From Aegilops tauschii subsp. strangulata (taxonomy: Eukaryota; Streptophyta; Magnoliopsida; Poales; Poaceae): a DNA stretch of 64,000 nucleotides. This document shows positions 43,701-54,799 of this stretch, in pieces. Every line of letters starts with the position of its first letter. The first letter of the stretch is position 1. A program made the position numbers and the translations under genes. The DNA is taken from the NCBI RefSeq assembly GCF_002575655.3, contig NC_053037.3, positions 567,650,880 to 567,714,879 of the forward strand, written 5' to 3'. The notes under the pieces are model-generated. The model saw only the letters and a list, made by a program, of their open reading frames with translations, did no database searches and was not told the DNA's origin.

Positions 43701-44522
43701 AGTGATTTCTTTTTGTAATTTAAGTCTCAAGCTAGCTGTAGTGCTCTCGTTGATCATTACCTGTAATTATCTTCACTGTATTCTTTTCTGTGGTATTATG
43801 CAGGATGAAGATGTCAGAAATGAGAAAAGCTGGATGCCATGGCATTGGGTTGATTGACCCAAATACCATTAATGAAGAGACATGGTCATATGAATATTAT
43901 AAACAAGAAGTAGAGAATGACATGCTAGAGTTCTTGAAGCACCTCAATACCAATGCAGATATACTACTTCCTTACAACTTCCAGTGAGTCCACACTGTCT
44001 TGTACTACAAATTCTGTTTTTGTCACTAGCTAGATACCAGGATCTTGGTAGACATTAAAGTGCGCATGCAGGTTCCACTGGATCTTGGTAGACATTAAAG
44101 TTAAAGAAGGAAAAGTTGAAATACTGGACTCACTGCTTAAAGAACCTAAAGAGTACTCAGTCGTGAAGGGGATAGTCAACAGGTAATTTCAATCTCATTA
44201 TATATATGTCCTGATATCAACTAATTAATAACTCCTTTATTCATTTTCTTTGCCGGCGGGCCGGCAGGGCTTGGCAAAAGTTCATCGAAGACGTTCCAGG
44301 CCCGTTTAGAGAAAAACTGTATTGGTATCGATCCACGGTAATTAATTAAGTAGTACTAGCTAGCTAGCTAGCTACCATGCAATCTCTTTAATTCTATAGT
44401 TCCAATATCATTAATTATCAGGCTTGATTAATTATTATCTGATTGAACTCTATTCTCGTACAGGCCATGAAGCAGGAGCCGGGGAATGATTTATGTGCAT
44501 ACTACGATTGCGAGAACATTCG
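40794..44522 (+). pseudogene. CACTA C ORF2 (TnpA/Ulp1-like), truncated
   Basis: Inferred exons: 40794-41027, 41115-43697, 43804-43983, 44072-44182, 44268-44337, 44464-about 44520. The start is ATGGCGGACAATACC. N-terminal acidic, transposase-like, coiled-coil and Pro-rich parts match CACTA A. Damage includes a frame change near 41370 (a run of A), stops near 41621, 41760, 41776, 42673, 43166 and 43657, and loss of the final exon. The protease-like residues HWILVDIK, ILDSL and KQEPGNDLCAYYDC remain, but translation then runs into a TA-rich tract. Different lesions from those in A show that the two copies decayed independently. Confidence 0.82.
44041..44101 (+). repeat. 21-bp direct duplication across an ORF2 splice acceptor
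   Basis: GATCTTGGTAGACATTAAAG plus T occurs at 44041-44061 in the intron and at 44081-44101 in the exon, on either side of the CATGCAG acceptor. CACTA A has only the exon copy, so this arose in C. Confidence 0.9.
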
Positions 44523-44696
44523 ATCATATGTATATATATATGATCGGTTCTACGAGAAATTCTATTTATATATATATGCATAACGTGTACAATATGTAGT
44601 ATCGTAAATACCAGCAAACAAAAAAGAATTAAATGGAAAACACAAAATTAAAGGAAAAATGAAAATAACCCCCCCCCCCCCCCCCGCGGCAAACAT

Positions 44697-44906
44697 TTAG
44701 TACCGGTTGGTGTTACCAACCGGTACTAATGGTCTACCCGCACCCAGGCCTGGCTCGTGCCACGTGGTGGCACTTTAGCGCCGGTTCGTGCCGAACCGGT
44801 AGTAAGGGGGGGGGGGGGGCTTTAGTCCCCACTCTTTAGTGCCGGCTGTAGAACCGGCACTAAAGACCCTTACAAACCGGCGCTAAAGCTCGGTTCTGCA
44901 CTAGTG
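44697..44906. repeat. CACTA C right subterminal array
   Basis: TAGTACCGGTTGGTGTTACC and complement repeats, with C17 (44669-44685) and G14 (44806-44819) runs, end in CTGCACTAGTG. It matches the left end of CACTA A in inverse. Confidence 0.85.
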
Positions 44907-44909
44907 AGC

Positions 44910-45452
44910 CCCGTCCCTAGCCCATGCAGATCCGAAACATTATTGGAATATCAGTGATTTTTGGTAATGGGTGAAATATTTCTGAAACCAAAATTTGAAA
45001 TCATAGCAGCTCATAAAGCCTGAAAGAAATTTTCGGTTTTCAACTACCACCATGTTGTGCATCCGGTTCCTTAAAAAAGTACAGTACAACTTGAGAATTC
45101 AAATCACATAATGCTCCTCCTGCAAATGATAAGACGACCTCTATATGCCACACCTAAACATGTCACGGCGTATATATGTTTGGCCGTACAATTTTGAATT
45201 GTTTTGGAAGCTTATATCGATTCTATGTGTCAGCATAGCAATAGGTGTATGAAAACATAGTAATTAAGCAGTAGCAGAGCAAGAATTCTCTGTTAGATTA
45301 ACGACGAGGAAAGAAAGGTACATGAAGCTCGTTGACCTGTCACCGGCGGAATGTGCACTGGATGATCCGTGGCCAGATGTACATACGAGAACATCTCATA
45401 GAGCAATTGAGATGAAAGATGCGGCGACATATGCAACGCAAGCCTATGGTGT
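44910..45452. other. Intergenic DNA, no gene seen
   Basis: Nothing recognisable. A short open frame at 45322-45600 runs into the direct repeat at 45453 and has no domain. Confidence 0.5.
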
Positions 45453-45666
45453 TGTTGAGATTCATCCACAGGACCGATCACATAAAACAATCACGACGAA
45501 CGTTGTGCTCGAGAAACTTTGGCGAGAGGCACCTGCCGTGCCTCATTTTTTTATTTCTTCTGTTTTTCTCCACGATGTGTACATGACTCATGCAACCTAA
45601 TGTTTACATATACATGCAACCAACCAACCTAAATTTCCTAGACCTACAAGGACATGATGCTTCCTA
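45453..45666 (+). repeat. Left copy of a 214-bp direct repeat
   Basis: Starts TGTTGAGATTCATCCACA, includes GAGGCACCTGCCGTGCCTC and GACTCATGCAACC, and ends CTTCCTA. The second copy is 48755-48968, the same length and orientation. This could be a decayed LTR pair about 3.3 kb apart, but no gag/pol, primer-binding site or target duplication was found. Confidence 0.6.
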
Positions 45667-47423
45667 AGTTCCTGGTATGAGGAAACAACAATTTTTCTTT
45701 GATCTCAATATAACTTAAGTAGTTCTTTTATATGACGCTCCAGTAGCTGGAGCAGTTTGAGCTATCCATTTTCGTGATATGGTACTTGTGTTGCCAACAG
45801 GTTTCCTTGAGGCATTATGTCCACTTGAAAAGAATATTACTAAAAGAAACAAGTGGTTTGGTGTCCTCATCTTAGCCTGTCTTATTTCTATACGTACGTG
45901 TATACGCTCTCAGAATTTATTTATACACTTGCTTCAGATTATGGTACAATGTGATCATGCTTATATATTAATCTGAACCACCAACTTGATTTCTTTTAAC
46001 TTCCAAATTTTGGCCCACAGTTGATTTAATCATAATTTGCCAATTTTCATTCTTAATTAGCTTGTGAATGAACAGATAAACCGGGAAGCTTACTGTTCGT
46101 GTAATTTGCTGAAACTGAAAGTTTTGGAGCCAAAATTGACCTCAATAATAGAGTAGTTCTGTGTTTCTTTAGCTCATTAGGTTTCTAAGGATCATCATCC
46201 AGTAACCATTTTCTTGTCATATTAAATTAATAAGAGAACTAAAACTGATGTATCACAGAATTCTTCTAATGTTATGGCATCTGATTTTATGAATGCAGAG
46301 TACTTTGGTTTCAAAGAGGTTTTTACATGGTGGGACGTTGAGTTTTTAGAGTTTTACCCAATAAAATAAATAAATTTCACACAAGCATGACATTGTGTCT
46401 GCCATACCATGTGGTGATCGAGCGTTATTTACTCTAATATCTATCCAAAATCATGATATTAAATTTGTGCGTTAATTTATGTAAATCCTATTTGTAAACG
46501 TTGGATGAGCCAAGAATAATGAAAAAAAATACATGCACATATATCGTGGATTTTAAATCTGATCCATCTAAAAGTCGTCTACTTGTTTTTTACTTTCTAG
46601 ACTTTTTGAAATATGTCTACCATTCTTTTATTAAGATGGTCAGGCACGACAACCGACACCTTCATTCATGTTTTAGTTCTTAATCATTGTTGATCTTATA
46701 TTGCAAGAGCATTGTAGAACAAGCGCAAGGAAGTGCGGCCACAAGCTTTTGTTGAGGCTAGAATTTTCTTCCATCCAGTTTTGTGAAATCTTTCATAAAA
46801 TGGTAGTCCCTTATCATTTTTCAGCATTCTACGGATTTTCTCAATTCTGGATGGGAGTTGTAGAAGTGAAAAATAAATGTTCTCAAGACCCCAAAAATGC
46901 GCATAAGTGCAAGGTGGAAGATCTTACTTCTGTTGGTACTCCCATTTCTACAGCTATTAGGTTTCAGGTGTGGTGGATGAATGATTAGGACTGCATCTGC
47001 CTATGTATTTTGTGCTTTATTTGTAGGAAATGTTGATTTGTAACTATACTATTTTCATTTTTTGTTTTCTTTCCTTCATTTCCTATGCACATACAAGAAG
47101 CAAAATGGGCAACATATAGGGTATAGTCTACATTAGTTGTGAAATAAATAAGATTGATATCATATCAGAGGTTCAATGTAGACGAATAGCAGATATTTCA
47201 GTCCATTGTTATGCGAAAAGTTGCCTTGATGTCCTATGCATAATTGCTTTGTCAATGCTAGAAAACAGTAGATGTATAAATGGAAACAACAAATTGATGA
47301 TGAACATATGTTTCACAATAATGGAAAACAGCGCAGCAAAGCGCGCGCTTCCATCTAGTCAATTGGACACTACCTATTGGCAGGAACTAGTACTGCCTAC
47401 ACGTATAACACACAACCATGTGC
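45667..47423. other. AT-rich DNA between the direct repeats, no gene seen
   Basis: No domain was found in any frame. A short open frame at 46701-46988 has no recognisable features. Confidence 0.5.
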
Positions 47424-47426
47424 TAA

Positions 47427-47873
47427 GGGCATCTCCAAAGCTGACCCGCAAATGTCTCCGATATATATTCATTTTTATGTCCGGACATTGTCCGTGGATA
47501 TGATGTGGGAGGGAGCCATCCAGTGCTAATGACAAAGTATCCGTTGGGAGGAGAAAAAGTAGGTGGGGACTATGCATGCGGTGGGACATTTATGGTTTTA
47601 GTGTTTGGTTGGGAGAAGAGAGAGAAGAGGGGGACCATGCATCTGCGGTTGAGAGGAGAGAGAGAAGGAGAAAGAGGGGGACCATGCATGTGATTGGTCA
47701 AGTGCATGTCCAGACTCCGGCAAAGTCCCCCACGTTTGTCTTTTGGATACCGAAATCTGTACACCCGGATTGCTAAGCAGACATATATAGGTTCCCGTTG
47801 GATGGCAAAAGTGGTCCGGACACTATGATTCGGACATATAGTGGAGGTTTGAGGGTCCACTTTGGAGATTCCC
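47427..47873. mobile_element. PIF/Harbinger-type MITE, 447 bp
   Basis: Ends GGGCATCTCCAAAG and CTTTGGAGATTCCC are inverted copies with one mismatch. Both sides carry the 3-bp duplication TAA (47424-47426 and 47874-47876), as expected for PIF/Harbinger elements. The interior has TCCGGACA words and CATGCATG repeats but no coding sequence. Confidence 0.9.
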
Positions 47874-47876
47874 TAA

Positions 47877-48754
47877 ACCTAGCTAGACTTGAGACATCCG
47901 GATAGGACATAAACTCCTGCTAACACACGTACTTGACTCTATGAAATCCGAACATTGATCTATACATGATGAGACTCTAGCCTAATCAAGATTATCTCTA
48001 ACAATATTAAATTATTGTCTCCTTGTGCTCCTCCTAATCTTGACTCGTTGAAGCTTCGAGTAAACCGTCATATGCGTACACTAAGTATGACCCGTTTGAA
48101 AACATGAAACACGTCTTTACTCTGTCATGTTGTGTCACCGTCATTGCTTGGTCGCTGTCTTGGTCTCGGTTCACACCATATTCCTATTGTACTTGCACAC
48201 CATACTCCTGTTGTACTTGCTCACAGTAGATTCACCTCTACCAGATGCACACCTCCTCGCTTTATGATAGGCTTCCCTACCACCATTCGGCTACAACATC
48301 TCACTGAATCCACACTAGCCGCAACCAGGACACTCCATGAGGACATGGACATGACTCACGGAACATTGTGCACACTGCTTTAACTCCAACGAATCCTCAC
48401 CAAGACAAGCACTTGAACACGAGATGACTCATAGACATGACGCCGACCGAACATGCGAACTCGCATGACTCCTTGACTTGTCGTACGCTCTCAGACGTCG
48501 ATCTTCATGAGCGCCTGAACCACACCTCGAGACCACCACTAACATCAATGATCACCTTCCACCACCTTGCAGATAACAACCCACTGTCTTCCTCCTTGTT
48601 GCTACACCGAATGACGATCGCTCGTCGCATTGCTTATGTCATCCTGCCAAACGGCTATTGCCCGCTCCTCCTCATTGTTGCACCACCCAACGATTATATT
48701 ACCCACCCCAGGGAAAGCGTGACTTCAAATCTTCGACGTTTCTCTGATAGCAAT
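47877..48754. other. Non-coding DNA before the second direct repeat
   Basis: Moderate GC content with near-repeats such as TATTGTACTTGCACACCATA and TGTTGTACTTGCTCACAGTA. Open frames at 48132-48383 and 48437-48775 have no recognisable domain. It may be the interior of a decayed retroelement, which is only a guess from the flanking direct repeats. Confidence 0.4.
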
Positions 48755-48968
48755 TGTTGGGATTCATCCACATGATCAATCTCAAATTATAATGATGAAC
48801 ACGCTCGAATTTTTTTGGGAAGAGGCACCTGTCGTGCCTCGTAATTCTACTTATTTTTACTTCTTTTCTTTTCTCCACAATGTTACAAGACTCATGCAAC
48901 TTGGTATTTATACATACACGCAACCAACCCCTAAATTTCCTAGACCTATACCGAGATGATTCTTCCTA
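48755..48968 (+). repeat. Right copy of the 214-bp direct repeat
   Basis: Starts TGTTGGGATTCATCCACA, includes GAGGCACCTGTCGTGCCTC and GACTCATGCAAC, and ends CTTCCTA. It matches 45453-45666 across its whole length with many substitutions. Confidence 0.6.
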
Positions 48969-49094
48969 ATCAAAATACACTTGACATACATGATAGGGAA
49001 GGAGGCTGTGATTTTGATCGGGTCATGGGTTGACTAAGGCACATGGGTTTCACCAAGATTGACATGACGTACACTACACCACAACACCAATGCA

Positions 49095-49370
49095 ATGGCA
49101 CATAATCTGCCGGGAGAACACCATTAAGAGGGCAGATAAACTGCCACGAGAGAGATTTTCCCGGCAGATAGAACTGCCACGTCAATGGCTGCCGGGGATT
49201 ACTTGTCCCGGCAGATAAAAAATCCCTGGCAGTTTTTCTGCCCCGACCATTTTATCTGCCGGCAGTTTACTTTCACCCGGCAGACTCATAGTGGCTAGCA
49301 ACTGCAGTTTACCGGCAGTTTCACTGCCTGCACAAGCGCATTTACCCGGCAGGTAATATGCCATCACGTG
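49095..49370. repeat. Left CCGGCAG array
   Basis: About a dozen CCGGCAG/CTGCCGG or near-matching words, often paired as CCGGCAG...CTGCC hairpins 10-15 bases apart. Confidence 0.8.
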
Positions 49371-49384
49371 CTTTTTCACAAGCA

Positions 49385-52300
49385 ATCTAAATTATTCTGT
49401 GTGCAATATCCCTGATTAAATATCCAATCATTATGTTCAAACAGTCAGGACAGATCACACAACTTACACATACGTTCAATCAGATTACATGTAAGACCTC
49501 ATGCAATAACATAAATAGACCAAAAACATATGTTTTTAACACATGCATGAACCATACATATATAGACATTATGCCTCAAAATGCAAAGTACATATGTTTA
49601 AGGTAAAGAAATCATGCCACGCAACCAAAATTGGCATACAATGGCTTGTCTGCTGAAACAACCACCAAAACGAGCAGTGTAAAACTTGTCAATATCTGGA
49701 GGTTCAACAAACAAGACATATTACATATATATATCATCACTCCAGCAACGTGTCAGACCTTCAAAACCTCCAGCAACTTGTAGATCTTCCAAACCTCCAT
49801 CAACTTGTGTATCTTGAGAAACCTACAACAAATCGGAAACTCAGAAAATGGTGCTATCGTTTCAGATTTTAAATCAACATATTAAAGATTTTGATGTGCT
49901 GCAGTTTAACGTCAGCATATAACTGTTCTGAATGTTATGCACTTCATTATCACAACAAGTAGTGATTATTACGTACATAATTAGATCAAGCAGAAATCAT
50001 TTGCGCTTCACATACAAAAATCTTCCATGGGCAAATATGACAAAACAAGAATGTGTAACATTGTTGCTTGCTTCACTAAACTGTATAGTCCAAGCTCACC
50101 CAAGAAATAGATTGCACTAATTTTATCAGTAAACTTTCAGATCTGATATGAAAGAGTCAACCTAGAACAAAAGAAAGAATCCACAAAACAAATTTGAAAA
50201 ACCAGAGGAGTGTACAGCAAAAAATCAAAGTTGAAGATGCATATTACCTCCTCAACTTGCTTGTGGTCACATTACTGCATTTGCTAGACTTATCCACTTG
50301 CAGCTGCATACATACAAGCAGACTTTTAAGGTGTAAAAATAAATTGAGAGCAAGCAATGAGCATGCAAAAAAAATTGCAACCACCCAAGCCAGGGTAAAA
50401 TTTTGTGCCTGGCCAAATATTTGGCATCATGGATCTGGGCACAAAACAAGCACATTGATAGATCATTAATGCGTGATATGGTCAAGATTTTACATACCTT
50501 AAATGAGTCTTTCAGCTGCTCTTTGAGGCCCATAACATGAGGGATGATAATTTGGATCAGCGGAAACTGTTCAGGGATGCCAAAAGAATCTCGAGGCAGT
50601 AAAATGTATCAACTCAGAGGTAACTGGCAATTTAGAGGCAAGTGCATTATTAACAAGCTGCTAACAAAATCCTGAGAACAAATGGTGTATCTTAAGTTTA
50701 ACTGAATGCAGACATTCACAGTAACTATGGTAGCCTTGGTCAAGCATATTGCAAAACAACACCTATCTGAAACTAGCTGAAATCTAGTTAAGTGTTAACT
50801 GATTTTGCTGGTAACCAGAAATCTGTTTGTATGAAGAAACTTGTTGAAACCTAGTTAAGTGTTAACTGATTTTTCTTGTAACCAGAAACCTGAAATTGGC
50901 TTTGACTGGAACTAGTTGAAATATGAAGCGCAAAACTTGTAGAAACCCATATATCCCAGTTCCATATGTGTTCCCTGGAAACTCCCAGATTTTTAATGAC
51001 TTTGAGCGAATTTGCGTGCCGGAGGATATGGGAACAGAATTGATAGCAAAGTTTGACAGGAACCTGCGTGAATAATCCATTAATCATCGTGCCCTAATAT
51101 GTTCTTGGCTCCACTACTAGTACTTGTCCTGGCATAAATTTGCTTGCAAACATACTAGCTGAATTGCTTTATTAAAGAAAAGATTTGGATTGAATATTAC
51201 TTCTAAACCGATGAAACGTACACAAATAATAGACACCAAAAGGTCGGCCAAACTTTGGTGAAATGAGCATAAGATATGCATATATGTAACTGCAGAGAAA
51301 ATAGTTAGTTCAAGGTATTGGAAGGATATAAACAAAGTTTTACAAATCCAGTCTTCCTAATCAATTTGAGAATTCATCACAAATTTAAATTATCTAAAAA
51401 TTCAGACCGTCGACAACAGATTGACTAAAAAAGGTCATATAAAATCATGACAATTGTAAAAGAAAGGAAAAGGGAGATTACTTGTTTCTTTTACATCTCC
51501 TTAAATAAAGCTAGGACGTTACAATCAATTAATATGCCGAGAATCAATGAAATAAACTAAATAATCATCATAATTGCCATTTTGTACATGAGCTTGTTGT
51601 TTATACTTCGATATCTAGTTAAGCAAAGAACAGCTAACACCTAGACATATAGTTTATTCACATGAGATTCAAAGCTATGAAACCAGGCTGCTAAATAATC
51701 ATATTATTTGCACAAGGTAGAGGCTCATAAAAGAAGACCTTAATTAAGGCATCACATATGCAATTCATAAATGGTTATATGGCAGGAGCCTGCGACTCTG
51801 TTTCAAGTACTACCCAATAACAAAAGACTCAGCTTTAGAAAACACAGGCATGCAAAAGCTGAGTTCCAGGACATGTAAAAGCTTCCAATAGTTGTATGCA
51901 TAAAAATGCTAAGCAAATTCATGGCATGCATACATACACATGCCAAGCAAAATCTCAGTTCATATGTTTACTGCAGTTTTATTTGCATGAAGCATATAAG
52001 AAACGAAATGCTAAATAAGTTTCAATGTTCTGAAATAGCAGCAAACATGTATCCAAAAGCAAAATACTGAATCTAAGACTTAACTACCAAGATTATTACC
52101 TCCTCAGCTTGCTTGTGGTTGCGTACTCGTGTTGCTGCTTTTGCCATGAACTTATAAGTCACTCTCAGCTGCATATATAGAAGCAAAGACTTTTAAGCTA
52201 TCAACCATAATAGTCATTGGTAAATATATAATCATAAGAGCATAAGCTTATGTGCTTGTATGGAGTAGTCGACGCTGCTTGGTGGAGAGGACAAACAACA

Positions 52301-53400
52301 TGCACACTGCTCACAAAACAAAAAATCCAAAATATTATTTCAGTGAAAGCATCAAATGAAAATTAGGGAACAGTTTGTAAGAATTACATATAGGAGAAAA
52401 GAGCATGGTACTCAGCTAGCCCCATGACCCAATTCTTCAAAAAAAAATCTACTTAGGAGCATAGCTCCCAATTTCCATTACTGAAAACATCACATGTCTC
52501 AAGTTCGTCCCCCTCCAGGGGTACCTCAAAACAACAGAAACTAAGCCACACACAGCAGCACTACTACCAAACTAGACGCAGAACCTAAACAACGAGCATC
52601 CAAACGTTCCAATTATCAGCAACAAAACAATAGTCTTATATTACTCGTGGCCCTACATGACAAGGTACTGTACTACCAGGGTTATATTACTTGCACGTGG
52701 CACTGCAAGTAGGCCTTTTCTGAAATCTGAACCACAAGCACATCTTAAGCTATTTACCATCTCTGTGAACGTAGCTATGGATGAATTTGTTCTTAAGTGT
52801 TAAGCTAAATAAAAAAGTTTTAAGAACAGGGGATCTGGCAATTCAGTAAGTCACGATGCAATTAATTTCCAGTAGGGGCGACAGTACAAACCAATTGCTC
52901 TCATTTTACTCTAGAAAATTAAATTTATCAGACAAATGTTTTTCAATTCAATAATAAAGGTTGCAACAATTGAAGGGATTTCTACTATGATAGACAACTA
53001 CTGATCATTAAATTCCAGAATCACATGACTGGGAGCAGTGGCAAACTGGCAATAGAAAATTATAGAAGAAAATTCCAGATCAAACCCCATATATCTATTT
53101 TCATAGAACTAACACATTCACTAGTTAAAACTATTAAACTCTAGAAGCGTTACTTCACTTTCAGTCTACATTTGCAGAAAAAATATACAGAAAGAAGTTC
53201 TCTAGCTATATTTGCAGCACGACCTTGAAACTTAATTTCCCAAAGCTTGCATGTAGTACCCCTACTGGGATTCACTGATTTAGTATGTAGTTGAAGCATC
53301 CATTTGCTGCAATGGAAGATCTCTTCACCATAAGCAAAACTTGGGCTATCGGATGACAAAGCTAGTCGTTATCTTCAGAGCTGTAGTGTCATATAAACTC
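49385..53400 (-). other. AT-rich interior with two related exon-like segments
   Basis: On the minus strand 52169-52100 is framed by a TATATGCAG acceptor and a GTAATAATC donor and is open in one frame (LRVTYKFMAKAATRVR). A diverged copy is at 50303-50248, again framed by TATGCAG and GTAATATGC, with 14 bases less. Similarity extends into the intron upstream (AAGCA...GACTTTTAAG). No other exon could be identified with confidence, and the function of any transcript is unknown. Confidence 0.4.
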
Positions 53401-53476
53401 AAACACTTTCTGAAGTCGTTCTAGTTACTGCTCAGAAGAAAAAAGGAACATAATTTTGCAAAGATTGAAATCTCAC

Positions 53477-54010
53477 CGGCCAAGTGCTCTCGGTGAGCAA
53501 GGAGGCGGCGCTGCACCTGGGGGAGGATGTAGAGGAGGTGGAGCTTCTCGGGAGAGGGGCCGTACAGGAAGGCCCGCTGCTCGGGTGAGGGAAACAGGAG
53601 GCGATCCAACTTAGTGCTCAGGGAAGGATGCTCGTGGAGGAGGAGGCCCTACTAGGGGGAGAAAGCTTGAGGAGGAGGAGGCCTGCTCGGCGGAGGAAAC
53701 CTGTGGAGGAGGTCGTTGTTGTGGTGGGGATGGAGGGCGGTCGGCGGCTTTCCTCGGGAGGAAGCAGGCGCTGGGTGCGCGGGGGATGGGGACGAAGCGA
53801 CGAAGGGTTTCCTTGGTAGAGAAGGGTGCTCGGCGACGACTAGGCGGTCGGCGGCGACTGTGTTTGGGGACGAAGCCGGCGCTGCGGTCGAGTGGTTGGT
53901 GGCGGCGGCGTGGTCGGGGTTGAGGGTTAGGTTTTGGAAGATTTGGGGAAGAACTGGTCAGGGGCTCAGGGCGACGAGCCGACGACCAAAGGAACCCTTG
54001 TGAATATTTC
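53477..54010 (-). other. GC-rich putative first exon, function unknown
   Basis: A GC-rich block on the minus strand that ends at a good donor (GGCCG then GTGAGATT at 53476). The last ~130 bases read RLLFPSPEQRAFLYGPSPEK and QRRLLAHREHLAG in one open frame. Another frame upstream is Arg/Pro-rich and less convincing. The position, just inside the right CCGGCAG array, fits the 5' end of a gene carried by the element. I do not recognise the protein. Confidence 0.4.
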
Positions 54011-54089
54011 GATCTCGCGCCGTCGCGCGCCCTTTCTCCCGCGCGAGCGCACTCGGCCCAATTGTTTTTTTTTTTTTGAGAAACGGCCC

Positions 54090-54290
54090 AGTTACTTTGG
54101 TTACGCGTCGCATACAAGTTCCCGGCACACAACAAGCCGCAGTTTAGTTGGGCCGGCAGATAGGATGACCTGCCAAGTGGACATCGTTGCCGGCAGTTCG
54201 TGTGCCCTCGTTTGTTAACTTCTCCCGGCAGTTTCTCTGCCGGTAATTCATTCTCCCGGCAGTTGTTCAATTCCTGGCAGTTTCTTTGCC
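54090..54290. repeat. Right CCGGCAG array
   Basis: GCCGGCAGATAGG, TTGCCGGCAGTTCG, TCCCGGCAGTTTCTCTGCCG and related words. It matches the repeat type of 49095-49370. Confidence 0.8.
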
Positions 54291-54300
54291 CTTGGTCGGG

Positions 54301-54799
54301 TATTTCTCCTGGGTGACATCAAAACCGGGACTGAGTTTCCTAGGTTGGAAATCGAATGGTTTCAGGAATTCAAGGGTAGGAGACGGTGGTAATTTGTTTG
54401 ATTCCAGGAGTTTAGGGGCTAATATATCCGGTCTTAGAGTTCTTGGCTGTATCTTTTCAATAAGTTGGGGGGGGGGGGGGGGGGGGGGGCGTGGGTAATA
54501 TGCACTACTCCTCTAAAAAAGAGATGGAAAATGTCTTTGTTTATCTTCATCCTCAAAATTTTAAATACTCTACAATAATTTCAGGTTTAGTACAAAATGA
54601 GACTAGGGTCGAAATCAATCAAAATACTAGATTATTACAAAACTTAGTATGAAGCCAACAAGTTCCCTTTTAGGATTAATACATCAAAAATTGCCTCTTA
54701 CTCCTTACTACGATGTCCACCCAAAATCTTAAAACTCATTGAATCTTTCACCATGTTTAAATTGCAAACACCAGAACTAACATTTCAAGCAATTTACCT
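54301..54799. other. Intergenic DNA with a G23 run
   Basis: No gene was seen. A run of 23 G lies at 54467-54489. The rest is AT-rich DNA up to the start of the terpene synthase duplicate. Confidence 0.55.

Larger units (their letters stand above)
36336..44906 (+). mobile_element. CACTA C, deletion derivative related to A
   Basis: The left end is CACTAGTAGAAAAAGG and the right end is GGTTCTGCACTAGTG, flanked by the duplication AGC (36333-36335 and 44907-44909). End and gene sequences match CACTA A in opposite orientation, so C reads left to right. It keeps the orphan ORF and most of ORF2. It lacks the transposase and membrane-protein genes and has a large insertion at about 37905-39190. It cannot move without a helper. 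Confidence 0.95.
49072..54300. mobile_element. Element bounded by CCGGCAG-rich arrays (CACTA-like?)
   Basis: The left border may be CACTACACCACAACACC at 49072. Direct and inverted CCGGCAGTTT/CTGCCGG words fill 49095-49370 at the left and 54090-54290 at the right. The pattern is that of CACTA subterminal regions, but a right TAGTG end and a 3-bp duplication were not found, so the right end may be lost. The interior is mostly AT-rich and holds putative minus-strand exons. Confidence 0.5.

Noticed and set aside
17512..44906. One giant 27-kb CACTA element from 17512 to 44906
   Set aside because: The outer ends match because A and C are inverted relatives. Each has its own second end and its own target duplication (TAT and AGC).
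53611..54270. Single 219-codon minus-strand gene
   Set aside because: The frame runs through the CCGGCAG array and is Arg/Pro/Ser-rich without domain features. The downstream splice donor fits a different frame better.
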